Shown here piece by piece: positions 41,350 to 49,608 of a stretch of 62,922 nucleotides of DNA. Positions within the stretch are counted from its first letter, which is position 1. Every line of letters begins with the position of its first letter. The DNA comes from Spirochaetota bacterium. GTDB taxonomy: Bacteria; Spirochaetota; Spirochaetia; Treponematales; Rectinemataceae. The stretch spans positions 1 to 62,922 of the forward strand of contig JAJUIB010000017.1 in the NCBI GenBank assembly GCA_029265615.1, in the 5' to 3' direction. The notes below the pieces were generated by a model that did not search any database, was not told where the DNA came from, and saw only the letters and a program-made list of their open reading frames with translations. The translations under genes and the position numbers were made by a program.

Positions 41350-42312
41350 TTGGACGGCACTGCAGGCATTGTGCTTGAGAACACCGACATTCTCGCGGAT
41401 GTGTGCGGGGCGAACGATTACAACCTCCGCGTGATGGAGCGTCTCCTCGGCTGCCGCGTATATAGTCGCGGCAACGAGCTTTTTCTCGAAAGCGAAGACG
41501 AGGCTGCGCGAGCCCTGTTCCGCGCGCTACTCGATCGTCTCGTTGAATCGATGGCGGAGGGCATCCCCCCGAGCCCTGAGCTCATCATCGCCATACATGC
41601 AAGTCTCACGCCCGAGGGCTCATGTACCGCCTGGCGGGATGAGCCCGGCTTCCTCGAAACCTGCATCCAGATCCCCGGCGGACTCGGCAAGGTGTATCCC
41701 CGCTCGCGGAGCCAGGCCTTGTATCTGCGGGGCCTTGCCACGCATGACCTCACCTTCGCCGTCGGTCCCGCCGGTACCGGAAAAACGTATCTCGCCGTCG
41801 CGTGGGCGCTCCGCGAGCTCCTTGCGCGGCAAAAACGCAAGCTCATTCTGACAAGACCCGTCGTCGAAGCGGGGGAAAGCCTCGGCTTTCTTCCGGGCGA
41901 CCTTGTCCAGAAGATCAGTCCCTACCTCCGTCCGCTCTATGATGCGATGGAGGCGCTTGTCCCCTACGAGGCGATCAGGCGCCTCGAGGAAAGCCGCGCC
42001 ATCGAGATCGCTCCGCTTGCGTATATGCGCGGGCGGAGCCTTGCGAACTGTGTGGTGATCCTCGATGAGGCGCAAAACACGACCAAGGAGCAGATGAAGA
42101 TGTTCCTCACACGGCTCGGCGAGAACAGCCGCGCCGTTGTAACGGGTGATGTCACCCAGATCGACCTGCCGCGCAAGTCCGACTCGGGCCTCACGCACGC
42201 GCTCGGGCTCCTGTCCTCGGTGGATGAGATTTTTGTCTGCCGGCTCGATGCGCGGGATGTCGTGCGGAGCGGCCTTGTCCGGAGGATCATCGAAGCGTAT
42301 GAAAGCGAATGA
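41350..42312 (+). CDS. phoH: PhoH-like ATPase
   Basis: A 320-residue cytoplasmic ATPase, part of an RNA metabolism and rRNA-processing neighbourhood with YbeY. An N-terminal KH-like region (DYNLRVMERLLGCRVYSRGNELFLE) precedes the ATPase domain: Walker A GPAGTGKTYLAV, ILTRPVVEAGESLGFLPGDLVQKISPYLRPLYDAM, Walker B CVVILDEAQN and VVTGDVTQIDLP. The start is TTG at 41350 with AGAGGA six bases upstream. The last 14 bases overlap the start of pgpH. Confidence 0.93.
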   Translation: MDGTAGIVLENTDILADVCGANDYNLRVMERLLGCRVYSRGNELFLESEDEAARALFRALLDRLVESMAEGIPPSPELIIAIHASLTPEGSCTAWRDEPGFLETCIQIPGGLGKVYPRSRSQALYLRGLATHDLTFAVGPAGTGKTYLAVAWALRELLARQKRKLILTRPVVEAGESLGFLPGDLVQKISPYLRPLYDAMEALVPYEAIRRLEESRAIEIAPLAYMRGRSLANCVVILDEAQNTTKEQMKMFLTRLGENSRAVVTGDVTQIDLPRKSDSGLTHALGLLSSVDEIFVCRLDARDVVRSGLVRRIIEAYESE

Positions 42313-44512
42313 CGCGTTTGAGGCTTTCCGCGAGCGGATCGCGGGGCGTCGCGGCGACCGGCTCACCTTTTTCGCGCTTGCGGGGGCCTTTGTCGCGGGC
42401 TTCCTGCTTACGCTGTTCTTAGGGCCCGGCGCCGTCCTGTCTCGTAGCTCGCTCGACGAGGTTGAGGTCGGGCGTGTCGCCGAGAAGGATATTGTCGCCG
42501 AGCGGGAACTCTCCTTCATCGATGACAAGGCGACTGCGCTCCGCGTCGAGGCGGAGGAGCGCCTCGTCCTCCCGATTTTTGTTGTCGACGAAAAGGTGGG
42601 TGAGGCGGCCCTTGAACGGTTCCGTCTCTTCCAGGACCTCCTTACCTCGCTGACCGCAAAAAAGTACGCCGAGGACAGCCTGTACCTCAAAGTGCAGAGC
42701 CAATTCCCCGGCCTGCTTTCCCGCGAGGCTGTGCTCGATCTTGCCCGCTATCCCCTGCGCGCCCAGGCCTTTTCCCACGCCGACGCCGTCTTGAGGCGTC
42801 TACTTGAACGGGGAGTCGCCGCCGTGCCGAGTGCGGGGCTCGAACGCTACAACCCCGACTATGTCGAGCTTCGCCGCTGGCGCGGCGGCCGACTTGAGTA
42901 CGAGGAAGTGCCGGCGGGGCGGCTTGTGACGCTGAAGAGTGCCGCCCAGGCGGTGGAGGACGAGATCGCGGCGCGGCGCCTGCCCCGCCCGCTGTCTTCG
43001 TTTGTCGCCTCGCTTGCACGGAGTTTTTTGGTCGAAAACGCCTTTTTCGACGCCGATCAGAGTGAGCGGCGCCTTGAGTCGGTTGCAAAACGCGTCGAGC
43101 CGGTCGTCCGAACCATCGCGCGCGGTGAGCGCCTTGTGCGCAAGGGCTTTATTATTTCAGAGAGCGACTACGCTAAGCTCGCCGCGGCGCGGGCCGCCGT
43201 TTCGCGCGCCGATTGGGGCAGGATTGCCGGCGATGCCGGCTTTTACGCGGTTGTGTTTGCCCTCGCGCTCCTCCTCCTCGGCCCTTCGATCGCGGGCGTG
43301 AAGTTGCGCCGCGGCGAGGCCTTTCTCGCGGCGGCGGGTGGAATCGTCTATCTTGCCGCGGCCCTGCTCATCGCCCGCTTCGCCGGACTCGCCGAGCCGC
43401 TCATGCTTGCGCTCCTCCTGCCAACCCCGCTCTTTGCGATGCTCCTTGCGATCATCGTTGGCCAGCGTTTTGCCCTCCTCTACGGGCTCGTCCTCTCCCT
43501 CCTCGCGCTCCTCGCCGCGGGCTTCGACGCCCGTCCCTTCGCACTCGCCTTTTTGGGCGCGGCTGCCGGCGCATTCGCCGTCCGTCATGCGGATTCGCGC
43601 ATCGAACTCGTTCGCGCAGGGCTTTTCCTCGCCGGCCTCGAAGTTGCTGCCGCCATCCTCCTCGCGGCGCCGGAGGCGCGCCGCGCTACGGAGCTCATTC
43701 TTCCCGCGGCCGCGGCCGCCGCGAACGGCTTCCTCTGCGGCGTCCTCACGCTGGGCTTTCTGCCGGTGATCGAGCAGGCGCTCAACGCGCCGACGCGCTT
43801 CCGGCTCATGGAGCTTTCCGATCTCAACGCGCCGATCCTAAAGCGGCTTCTCACCGTGGCCCCGGGCACCTATAGCCATTCGGTGACGGTCGCTCACCTC
43901 GCGGAGTCTGCCTGCCGCGAGATCGGTGCCGATCCCCTGCTCGCGCGCGTCGGCGCCTACTACCACGACATCGGCAAGATCGAGCAGCCCGAGTATTTTG
44001 TCGAGAACCAGGCCGGATACAACAAGCACGACGAGCTTAACCCCCGGCTTTCGGCGACGGTGATCCGAAGCCATGTCAAGCTCGGCGTGGAAAAGGCGCG
44101 CGCCCTCGGCCTTCCCGAGGAAGTGGTAGACATCATCGCGGAGCATCATGGCAATAGCCTCATCGCCTGGTTCTACCATCAGGCAGCTAAGGATGACACC
44201 AGCGCCAAAGCCGAGGACTTCAGCTATCCCGGCACCCCTCCCTCAAGCCGCGAGGCGGCCGTCGTGATGCTCGCCGACACGGTCGAGGCCGCCACGCGCA
44301 CGCTCAAGAAGCCGACGCTCGCGCGGCTCGATCAGGCGATCAAGGACCTTGTGATGGACAAGGTGAAGCAGGGCCAACTTGATCGTTCCGAGCTCACCTT
44401 CCGCGACCTTGAGACGATCCGTGATACGTTCGCGCGCATCCTGGCGGGCCACTTCCATTCCAGGATAGAATATCCCAAGATCGCCAAGGAGGCGCGCGAT
44501 GAACGACGTTGA
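42299..44512 (+). CDS. pgpH: 7TMR-HD phosphohydrolase (PgpH-like, c-di-AMP phosphodiesterase)
   Basis: A 737-residue membrane protein. One N-terminal transmembrane helix, an extracytoplasmic 7TMR-HDED domain (to about residue 300), seven membrane helices (LLLLGPSIAGV... to GVLTLGFLPVIEQAL) and a C-terminal HD domain with YSHSVTVAHLAESA, YYHDIGKIEQPEYF and IIAEHHGNSL. In Firmicutes, PgpH degrades the second messenger c-di-AMP. ATG 42299 lies within the end of phoH (14-base overlap); the frame is open further upstream but only as a shadow of phoH. It overlaps ybeY by 14 bases. Confidence 0.9.
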   Translation: MKANDAFEAFRERIAGRRGDRLTFFALAGAFVAGFLLTLFLGPGAVLSRSSLDEVEVGRVAEKDIVAERELSFIDDKATALRVEAEERLVLPIFVVDEKVGEAALERFRLFQDLLTSLTAKKYAEDSLYLKVQSQFPGLLSREAVLDLARYPLRAQAFSHADAVLRRLLERGVAAVPSAGLERYNPDYVELRRWRGGRLEYEEVPAGRLVTLKSAAQAVEDEIAARRLPRPLSSFVASLARSFLVENAFFDADQSERRLESVAKRVEPVVRTIARGERLVRKGFIISESDYAKLAAARAAVSRADWGRIAGDAGFYAVVFALALLLLGPSIAGVKLRRGEAFLAAAGGIVYLAAALLIARFAGLAEPLMLALLLPTPLFAMLLAIIVGQRFALLYGLVLSLLALLAAGFDARPFALAFLGAAAGAFAVRHADSRIELVRAGLFLAGLEVAAAILLAAPEARRATELILPAAAAAANGFLCGVLTLGFLPVIEQALNAPTRFRLMELSDLNAPILKRLLTVAPGTYSHSVTVAHLAESACREIGADPLLARVGAYYHDIGKIEQPEYFVENQAGYNKHDELNPRLSATVIRSHVKLGVEKARALGLPEEVVDIIAEHHGNSLIAWFYHQAAKDDTSAKAEDFSYPGTPPSSREAAVVMLADTVEAATRTLKKPTLARLDQAIKDLVMDKVKQGQLDRSELTFRDLETIRDTFARILAGHFHSRIEYPKIAKEARDERR

Positions 44513-44954
44513 GGTTTCTCTTGAAGGCATCGACGAAGTTCCCTGGGTCGAGGCCGCGCGCGCCTTTGCGCTTTCCGTGCTCGATCGCCTCGGCGTGACG
44601 AACTGGGATCTTTCGCTTCTCTTGTGTGACGACGCCTTCATACGCGATCTCAACGGCCGGTACCGCGGCAAGGACGAGCCCACCGACGTTCTTTCTTTCG
44701 AGCAGGGCGAGACCTACCGCGACGAGAAGGGCGAGGAGCGCGTCCTCGCGGGCGACATTGTCATCTCGCTCGGCGGTCTTGCGCGCAACGTCGAGGATTT
44801 CGGCGTAAGCGCCGACGAGGAGCTCAAGCGGCTCATCGTCCACGGCATCCTCCACCTTTCCGGCATGGATCACGAGGACAACGATCCAGCGCGTCCCATG
44901 CTCCGTGCCCAGGAGGAGCTCCTTTTCTCCCTGGGCGGAGGACGCATCCTATGA
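44499..44954 (+). CDS. ybeY: Endoribonuclease YbeY (rRNA maturation)
   Basis: A 151-residue metal-dependent endoribonuclease involved in 16S rRNA 3'-end maturation and ribosome quality control. The defining zinc site is HGILHLSGMDHE (HGxLHxxGxDH), and DLNGRYRGKDEPTDVLSFEQGE is the conserved fold segment. The length is typical. It overlaps the end of pgpH by 14 bases and the start of corC by 4, an order (phoH, pgpH, ybeY, corC) widely conserved in bacteria. Confidence 0.95.
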   Translation: MNDVEVSLEGIDEVPWVEAARAFALSVLDRLGVTNWDLSLLLCDDAFIRDLNGRYRGKDEPTDVLSFEQGETYRDEKGEERVLAGDIVISLGGLARNVEDFGVSADEELKRLIVHGILHLSGMDHEDNDPARPMLRAQEELLFSLGGGRIL

Positions 44955-45757
44955 AGGAGCCTCTGTTCGCGCGGCTTAAGCGCCTTGCTCATGGCCGGCC
45001 AGCTTCCGAAGTGCTTCCGGATGCGCGTCCCGACGAGGGCGAAGAGGCCAAGGCCGAGCGCCGGGAAATGATCAAGGGCATCCAGGAACTCGCGCGGACG
45101 ACGGTTCGCGAGGTGATGATCCCGCGCATTGACACAGTCTTTCTGCCGCTCGATCTATCCCGCGATGAGCTACTTGAAAAGGTGGCCGCCTCGGGACACT
45201 CCCGCTTCCCCGTGTACCGCGACAGCATCGACGAGGTGGTCGGCGTGCTCTACGCGAAAGACCTCTTGCGCGCCCTCGTCCGGGGCGGCGAATTCTCCGC
45301 TGCCGAGATCGCGCGCAAGCCGTTTTTTGTGCCCGAATCCAAACGGCTCGACTCCCTTCTTCGCGAAATGCGCCGCCGCCGTGTCCACATCGCAATCGCC
45401 GTCGACGAATACGGTGGCGTGTCGGGCATCGTGAGCCTCGAAGATATTATCGAAGAGATCGTCGGCGACATTCAGGACGAGTTTGACGAGGAGCACGAGG
45501 AGCTTTCCTCGCTTGGTGAGGGCGTCTGGCTCTGCGACGCGCGCGCCGATCTCGACGACCTCAACGAGGAGCTCGGCCTTGAGCTTCCCGCGGAGGATTT
45601 TGAGACGCTTGGCGGATATGTGTTCGACCTTTTTGGCCGGATACCGGTTCGTGGCGAACGCATCGAGTCGGGCGGACTTGAGTTCTCCGTGCAGGAGATG
45701 GATGGGAATCGCATAACGCTCATCAAGGTCCAGAGGAGGCCGCACGATGAGGCGTGA
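44951..45757 (+). CDS. CorC/HlyC-type CBS-domain protein (TlyC family)
   Basis: A 268-residue soluble protein. After a short N terminus come two CBS domains (VREVMIPRIDTVFL..., ARKPFFVPESKRLDSLLREM...VDEYGGVSGIVSLEDIIEEIVGDI) and a CorC_HlyC domain (VRADLDD-type EELGLELPAEDFETLGGYVFDLFGRIPVRGE). It lacks the DUF21 membrane domain of larger relatives. Annotated as hemolysin TlyC in treponemes and as CorC (Mg2+/Co2+ efflux accessory) in E. coli; neither role is proven here. It overlaps ybeY by four bases (ATGA) and the following TPR gene by eleven. Confidence 0.92.
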   Translation: MKEPLFARLKRLAHGRPASEVLPDARPDEGEEAKAERREMIKGIQELARTTVREVMIPRIDTVFLPLDLSRDELLEKVAASGHSRFPVYRDSIDEVVGVLYAKDLLRALVRGGEFSAAEIARKPFFVPESKRLDSLLREMRRRRVHIAIAVDEYGGVSGIVSLEDIIEEIVGDIQDEFDEEHEELSSLGEGVWLCDARADLDDLNEELGLELPAEDFETLGGYVFDLFGRIPVRGERIESGGLEFSVQEMDGNRITLIKVQRRPHDEA

Positions 45758-47855
45758 AGGATACGGGTGCGGCGCGCGCGGTGTCGCCTCATTTCTTCGC
45801 TGCGCTTCTATGTCGGCGTGGCGCCTTGTGGCTTCGTCTCTGCTTTTTGTTGCGGCTGTGGCGGTGCCTGTCCGCCTCGCGGCCGCCGCGACGCCGCCTG
45901 CGACCGCGCTCGAGTTCGCAGCGCGCGCCGCCGAGCGCTCCTTCGCAGGCGACACCTACGGCGCCATCGAGGACTACCTTGCGGCCCTCGCGCTCAATCC
46001 TTCGTATTCTACCGCGCTACTTGGGCTCGCCGGCGCCTACTACGAGCTTGCAGAGTACGATCAGGCGGCCGCCTACGCCCGCCGCGCGGCGCCGCTCATG
46101 CGGGGCGACCCCGGGCTGCGTAACCTCGAGGGCTTCATCGCCCTGGGCCTAGGCGACCTCAAGGCGGCGCGCGAGGCCTTCTCCTCGGTCGTTTCAGGAC
46201 GCCCCAACGATCTCGACGCGCGCTTTGGCCTTGCGCTCCTCGATCTTGCGGCGGGGAAGAAGGGCGACGCGCGGCAGAAATTCGAGGAAAGCTTAAGGCT
46301 CTCCCCTGAAAACGCCCGAGCACTCCTTTCCCTTGCGCTTATCGCCGCGGAACAGGGCAGGTTCGACGAGGCGCGGGTCCTCGTCGAAAAGGCCTTACGC
46401 TTCCACGGCGAGGAACCGCGGGTGCAGTACACCGCGGCGCGCCTTGCCGCGCAGGCAGGCGAGCGCGAGCGGGCTGTGTTTCACGCCAGAAACGCCCTTA
46501 CCGCAAGCCCCTCCTACGCGGATGCGCGTCGTCTGCTTGCGGGCCTTATGTACGAGGCTGCCTCTTACGAGGAGGCGGTTGCTCTCATGCGCGAGGCCGT
46601 CGCGCGCAACCGCAAGGATGCCGCCGCATGGTTTACGCTCGGTCTCGCCGAGCGCGGCGCGGGCCGGCCTGCCGAGGCCGCGTACGCGCTCAAGCAGGCC
46701 GTTGCGCAGAAGCCCGACGATGAGCTTGCGCGCATCGCGCTCGAAAGCCTTGTGATGGACAGCTCGAGTGTGGAGGATCTTGCGCGCGAGCCCTATGCGG
46801 AGTGGCATTTTGCACGGGGGCTCGAGTTCGAGGAGCGTAGCCTTTATGACCAGGCGCTTTTCGAGTACCGCCGCGGCCTCCGCGTGTATCCCTATTCGAA
46901 GCGCGGCCGTGTCCTGTATGCCGAGCTCCTTGGACGGCGCGGTCTTCCCGGCAAAAAGCTCGCTGAGCTCCGTTTCCTCGAGGAGATCGGCACTGCCGAT
47001 CTTGCGGTCAAGGACGCCATCGAGATCTACGACAGCCTCCTTGAGAGCTCGGTTTCGCGTTCCTGGGGGGTCGATCAGTATGCGCTTCCGAAGCGGCCCT
47101 ATCGTGTGGCGCTTTTCACCTTGCCCGAGCGTGACGAGAGTGTCCACACCGCCGGACAGGCCGTCTTACTCCGCTACCTCGCCGATCTTTTGTCCTCCTC
47201 CTCGCGGCTTTTGCTCCTCTCCCTTGCGCCTGCGGTCTCTAGTCCCGCCGAGGCATATAGGCGTGCCCGGGAAGCGGAGGCCGATTACTATCTTGTCTTC
47301 CGCGTGCGGGAAAGCGAGCGCGATCTTGAGCTTTCCGCCGAGCTCCGCGTCGGTCGAACCGGTAGCCTTGCCGACAGCTTCCGCGCTTACCGGAGCGGCA
47401 ACGACCGGGTGAAAAACACCGCATCGCGGCTTTCCGCTCTCATCGAGGGAGCCCTTGCTCCCAAAGGGGCGGTGCTACGCCGTAACCAGGATCGTGCCCT
47501 GGCCGATCTTGGGGCGAACGACGGCATAAAAGTCGGCGAGCGGCTCCTTGTGGTGAAGCGCGGGAGCCTCGCGGTCAAACCGGAGGGGCTTGGGCCTGCC
47601 TATTCGCCTTCGGCCGTGGTTGGTGAGTTTCTCGTGAGCCGCGTCGACGAAGAGCTCTGCGAGGGGACGCTCAAAAGCGCGGGTTTTTTTGACACGATCA
47701 ATGTGGGCGACGAACTCATTGTGGCACCCCCTCAGGCGCCTGATGCGGGCAAGGCGACAAAGCCGCAGGTGGGGACGCAAGCGCCCCGCACATCGGCGCC
47801 CCCGCCTGAACCTGAGTACCCGGGTCTGTTCAACGCGATCAAAAAGCTCCGTTAA
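45747..47855 (+). CDS. Exported TPR protein with FlgT-like C-terminal region
   Basis: A 702-residue protein with a signal peptide (SAWRLVASSLLFVAAVAVPVRLAAAA). About nine TPR units follow (for example AYYELAEYDQAAAYARRAAPL, AWFTLGLAERGAGRPAEAAYALKQAV). Its last 250 residues contain VALFTLPERDESVHTAGQAVLLRYLADLL, EADYYLVFRVRESERDLELSAELR and then ADLGANDGIKVGERLLVVKRG, a beta-rich part reminiscent of FlgT or CsgG-like periplasmic domains. GGAGG precedes ATG 45747, which overlaps corC. Last gene of the phoH operon; probably periplasmic and protein-binding. Confidence 0.75.
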   Translation: MRREGYGCGARGVASFLRCASMSAWRLVASSLLFVAAVAVPVRLAAAATPPATALEFAARAAERSFAGDTYGAIEDYLAALALNPSYSTALLGLAGAYYELAEYDQAAAYARRAAPLMRGDPGLRNLEGFIALGLGDLKAAREAFSSVVSGRPNDLDARFGLALLDLAAGKKGDARQKFEESLRLSPENARALLSLALIAAEQGRFDEARVLVEKALRFHGEEPRVQYTAARLAAQAGERERAVFHARNALTASPSYADARRLLAGLMYEAASYEEAVALMREAVARNRKDAAAWFTLGLAERGAGRPAEAAYALKQAVAQKPDDELARIALESLVMDSSSVEDLAREPYAEWHFARGLEFEERSLYDQALFEYRRGLRVYPYSKRGRVLYAELLGRRGLPGKKLAELRFLEEIGTADLAVKDAIEIYDSLLESSVSRSWGVDQYALPKRPYRVALFTLPERDESVHTAGQAVLLRYLADLLSSSSRLLLLSLAPAVSSPAEAYRRAREAEADYYLVFRVRESERDLELSAELRVGRTGSLADSFRAYRSGNDRVKNTASRLSALIEGALAPKGAVLRRNQDRALADLGANDGIKVGERLLVVKRGSLAVKPEGLGPAYSPSAVVGEFLVSRVDEELCEGTLKSAGFFDTINVGDELIVAPPQAPDAGKATKPQVGTQAPRTSAPPPEPEYPGLFNAIKKLR

Positions 47856-47972
47856 GGCTCACCGCGAGCGCTCTCCGCGTTTCAACATGTGACCTTCCCC
47901 CTCTGCTGTCGGCTTATGGGGGCCCGTGCGTTTTGTATGATGAAACTATGTTTCGCATGGAGCATTTAGGCC

Positions 47973-47999
47973 TTGCCGTATTTCAAAAGTCGGTATAAA
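47973..47999 (+). promoter_or_regulatory. Possible promoter of gdhA
   Basis: TTGCCG and TATAAA with a 15-base spacer, about 75 bases ahead of gdhA. The spacing is short, so confidence is low. The gap 47856-48072 otherwise has no gene. Confidence 0.35.
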
Positions 48000-48008
48000 C
48001 TGCGCGAA

Positions 48009-48028
48009 GGACACCGGCACAGGTGTCC
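48009..48028. repeat. Perfect inverted repeat in the gdhA leader
   Basis: GGACACC-GGCACA-GGTGTCC, a 7-bp stem just after the predicted promoter, may be a 5' hairpin or an operator. Confidence 0.6.
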
Positions 48029-48072
48029 ACACTTTTCCGATGACGATGAGTCCCGGAAAAAGGAGGATTCAC

Positions 48073-49419
48073 ATGAACGCGTATATCAAGAGGGTCCTCG
48101 ATGACCTCAAGGCCCGTTATCCCTGGGAGACCGAGTTCCTCCAGGCGGCCGAAGAAGTTCTCGAGTCCATCGCCCCCCTCATCGAGGCGGAGCCCAAGTA
48201 TGAGCAGCAGCGCATTCTTGAGCGTATCACCGAGCCTGAGCGCTCGGTTATGTTCCGCGTTCCCTGGATGAACGACAAGGGCGAGTACTGCGTGAACCGC
48301 GGCTACCGCGTTCAGTTCAACAGCGCCATCGGCCCCTACAAGGGAGGCCTGCGCTTCCACCCGAAGGTGCAGCTCTCCACGCTCAAGTTCCTCGGCTTCG
48401 AGCAGATCTTTAAGAACTCCCTTACCGGCCTTCCCATGGGCGGCGGCAAGGGCGGTTCCGACTTCGACCCGAACGGCAAGTCCGAGAACGAGATCATGCG
48501 CTTCTGCCAGAGCTTCATGACCGAGCTCGTGAAGCACGTGGGCCCGGACACCGACGTTCCCGCGGGCGACATCGGCGTCGGCGGCCGCGAGGTCGGCTAT
48601 ATGTTCGGTCAGTACAAGCGCATCGCCAACGAGTTTACCGGCGTTCTCACGGGCAAGGGCCTTGCCTTCGGTGGCTCCCTCATTCGCCCCGAGGCGACTG
48701 GGTTCGGCGCCACCTACTTCGCCGAGGAGATGCTCAAGACCAAGGGCGACAGCATCAAGGGCAAGACCGTGTCCGTTTCCGGCTTCGGCAACGTCGCCTG
48801 GGGCGTCTGCATCAAGGCGAGCCAGCTCGGCGCCAAGGTCGTGACGATTTCCGGTCCCGACGGCTATGTGTTTGATCCGGACGGCATCGGCACGCAGGAG
48901 AAGTGGGACTACCTCAACGAGATGCTTGTCATCGACCGCAACAAGGTCGAGACCTACGTGAAGAAGTTCCCGAACGCGAAATTCTTCGCCGGCCGGAAGC
49001 CCTGGGAGCAGAAGGTCGACATCGCCATGCCCTGCGCCATCCAGAACGAGCTCAATGGTGAGGACGCGAAGACCCTCATCGCGAACGGCGTCAAGATCGT
49101 CGTCGAGGTTTCGAACATGGGCTGCACCCCCGAGGCCTGGAAGCTCTTTATCGAGAAGAAGATCCCCTTCGCGCCTGGCAAGGCCGCGAATGCGGGTGGT
49201 GTCGCGACGAGCGGCCTCGAGATGAGCCAGAACTCCATGCGCCTCTCCTGGTCCGCAGAGGAGGTCGACAAGCGCCTCCACGACATCATGGTCAACATCC
49301 ACAAGACCGCCTTCGACACCGCGAAGCAGTACGGCTTCGAGGGCAACTATGTGGTGGGCGCGAACATCGCCGGCTTCAAGAAGGTCGCCGACGCGATGAT
49401 CGCCCAGGGCCTTGTCTGA
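48073..49419 (+). CDS. gdhA: NADP-type glutamate dehydrogenase
   Basis: A 448-residue hexameric enzyme interconverting glutamate with 2-oxoglutarate and ammonia. The substrate-site motifs are YKGGLRFHP, GLPMGGGKGGSDFDPNGKS with the catalytic lysine, and PAGDIGVGGREVGYMFG; the nucleotide-binding region is SGFGNVAWG; ANAGGVATSGLEMSQNS follows. Length and the segment after GGREVG point to the bacterial hexameric GdhA group, usually NADP-specific. A perfect AAAAGGAGG precedes ATG 48073. Its codon use is strongly biased (many AAG, GAG, CTC), typical of a highly expressed gene. A strong terminator follows. Confidence 0.97.
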   Translation: MNAYIKRVLDDLKARYPWETEFLQAAEEVLESIAPLIEAEPKYEQQRILERITEPERSVMFRVPWMNDKGEYCVNRGYRVQFNSAIGPYKGGLRFHPKVQLSTLKFLGFEQIFKNSLTGLPMGGGKGGSDFDPNGKSENEIMRFCQSFMTELVKHVGPDTDVPAGDIGVGGREVGYMFGQYKRIANEFTGVLTGKGLAFGGSLIRPEATGFGATYFAEEMLKTKGDSIKGKTVSVSGFGNVAWGVCIKASQLGAKVVTISGPDGYVFDPDGIGTQEKWDYLNEMLVIDRNKVETYVKKFPNAKFFAGRKPWEQKVDIAMPCAIQNELNGEDAKTLIANGVKIVVEVSNMGCTPEAWKLFIEKKIPFAPGKAANAGGVATSGLEMSQNSMRLSWSAEEVDKRLHDIMVNIHKTAFDTAKQYGFEGNYVVGANIAGFKKVADAMIAQGLV

Positions 49420-49451
49420 TACAGACTAAGCCCTCGACCTCCTAAAGCTAC

Positions 49452-49482
49452 GGGGCCGTCCTTCGGGGCGGCCCCGGTTTTT
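49452..49482 (+). terminator. Intrinsic terminator of gdhA
   Basis: GGGGCCGTCC-TTCG-GGGCGGCCCC forms a stem with a stable tetraloop and GGTTTTT follows. Confidence 0.9.
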
Positions 49483-49510
49483 ATGCCTCGTAGTGCCCCT
49501 TGCTTGATGA

Positions 49511-49569
49511 GTGAATACGATGTACACTTACGCCGCTTATTTTAAGGCATAAGCGTACACCTTATTCAC
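49511..49569. promoter_or_regulatory. Large imperfect palindrome upstream of the chemoreceptor gene
   Basis: GTGAATA (49511-49517) pairs with TATTCAC (49563-49569), and inner arms GTACACTTACGCC and GGCATAAGCGTACAC pair partly around an AT-rich centre. GTACAC also occurs twice as a direct repeat. It ends 39 bases before the start codon, where a regulator could bind. No clear sigma-28 or sigma-70 promoter was identified. Confidence 0.5.
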
Positions 49570-49608
49570 AACCATCTACGCCCATCGTCGTAGTGCAGGG
49601 GTAAACAC

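Noticed and set aside
42146-42298. N-terminal extension of the PgpH-like frame into phoH
   Set aside because: The extension is a shifted reading of phoH and the real protein begins at MKANDAF.
47983-49302. Long open frame opposite gdhA (439 codons)
   Set aside because: Antisense shadow of a strongly biased gene; composition is Leu/Ala/Val/Glu-rich without motifs.
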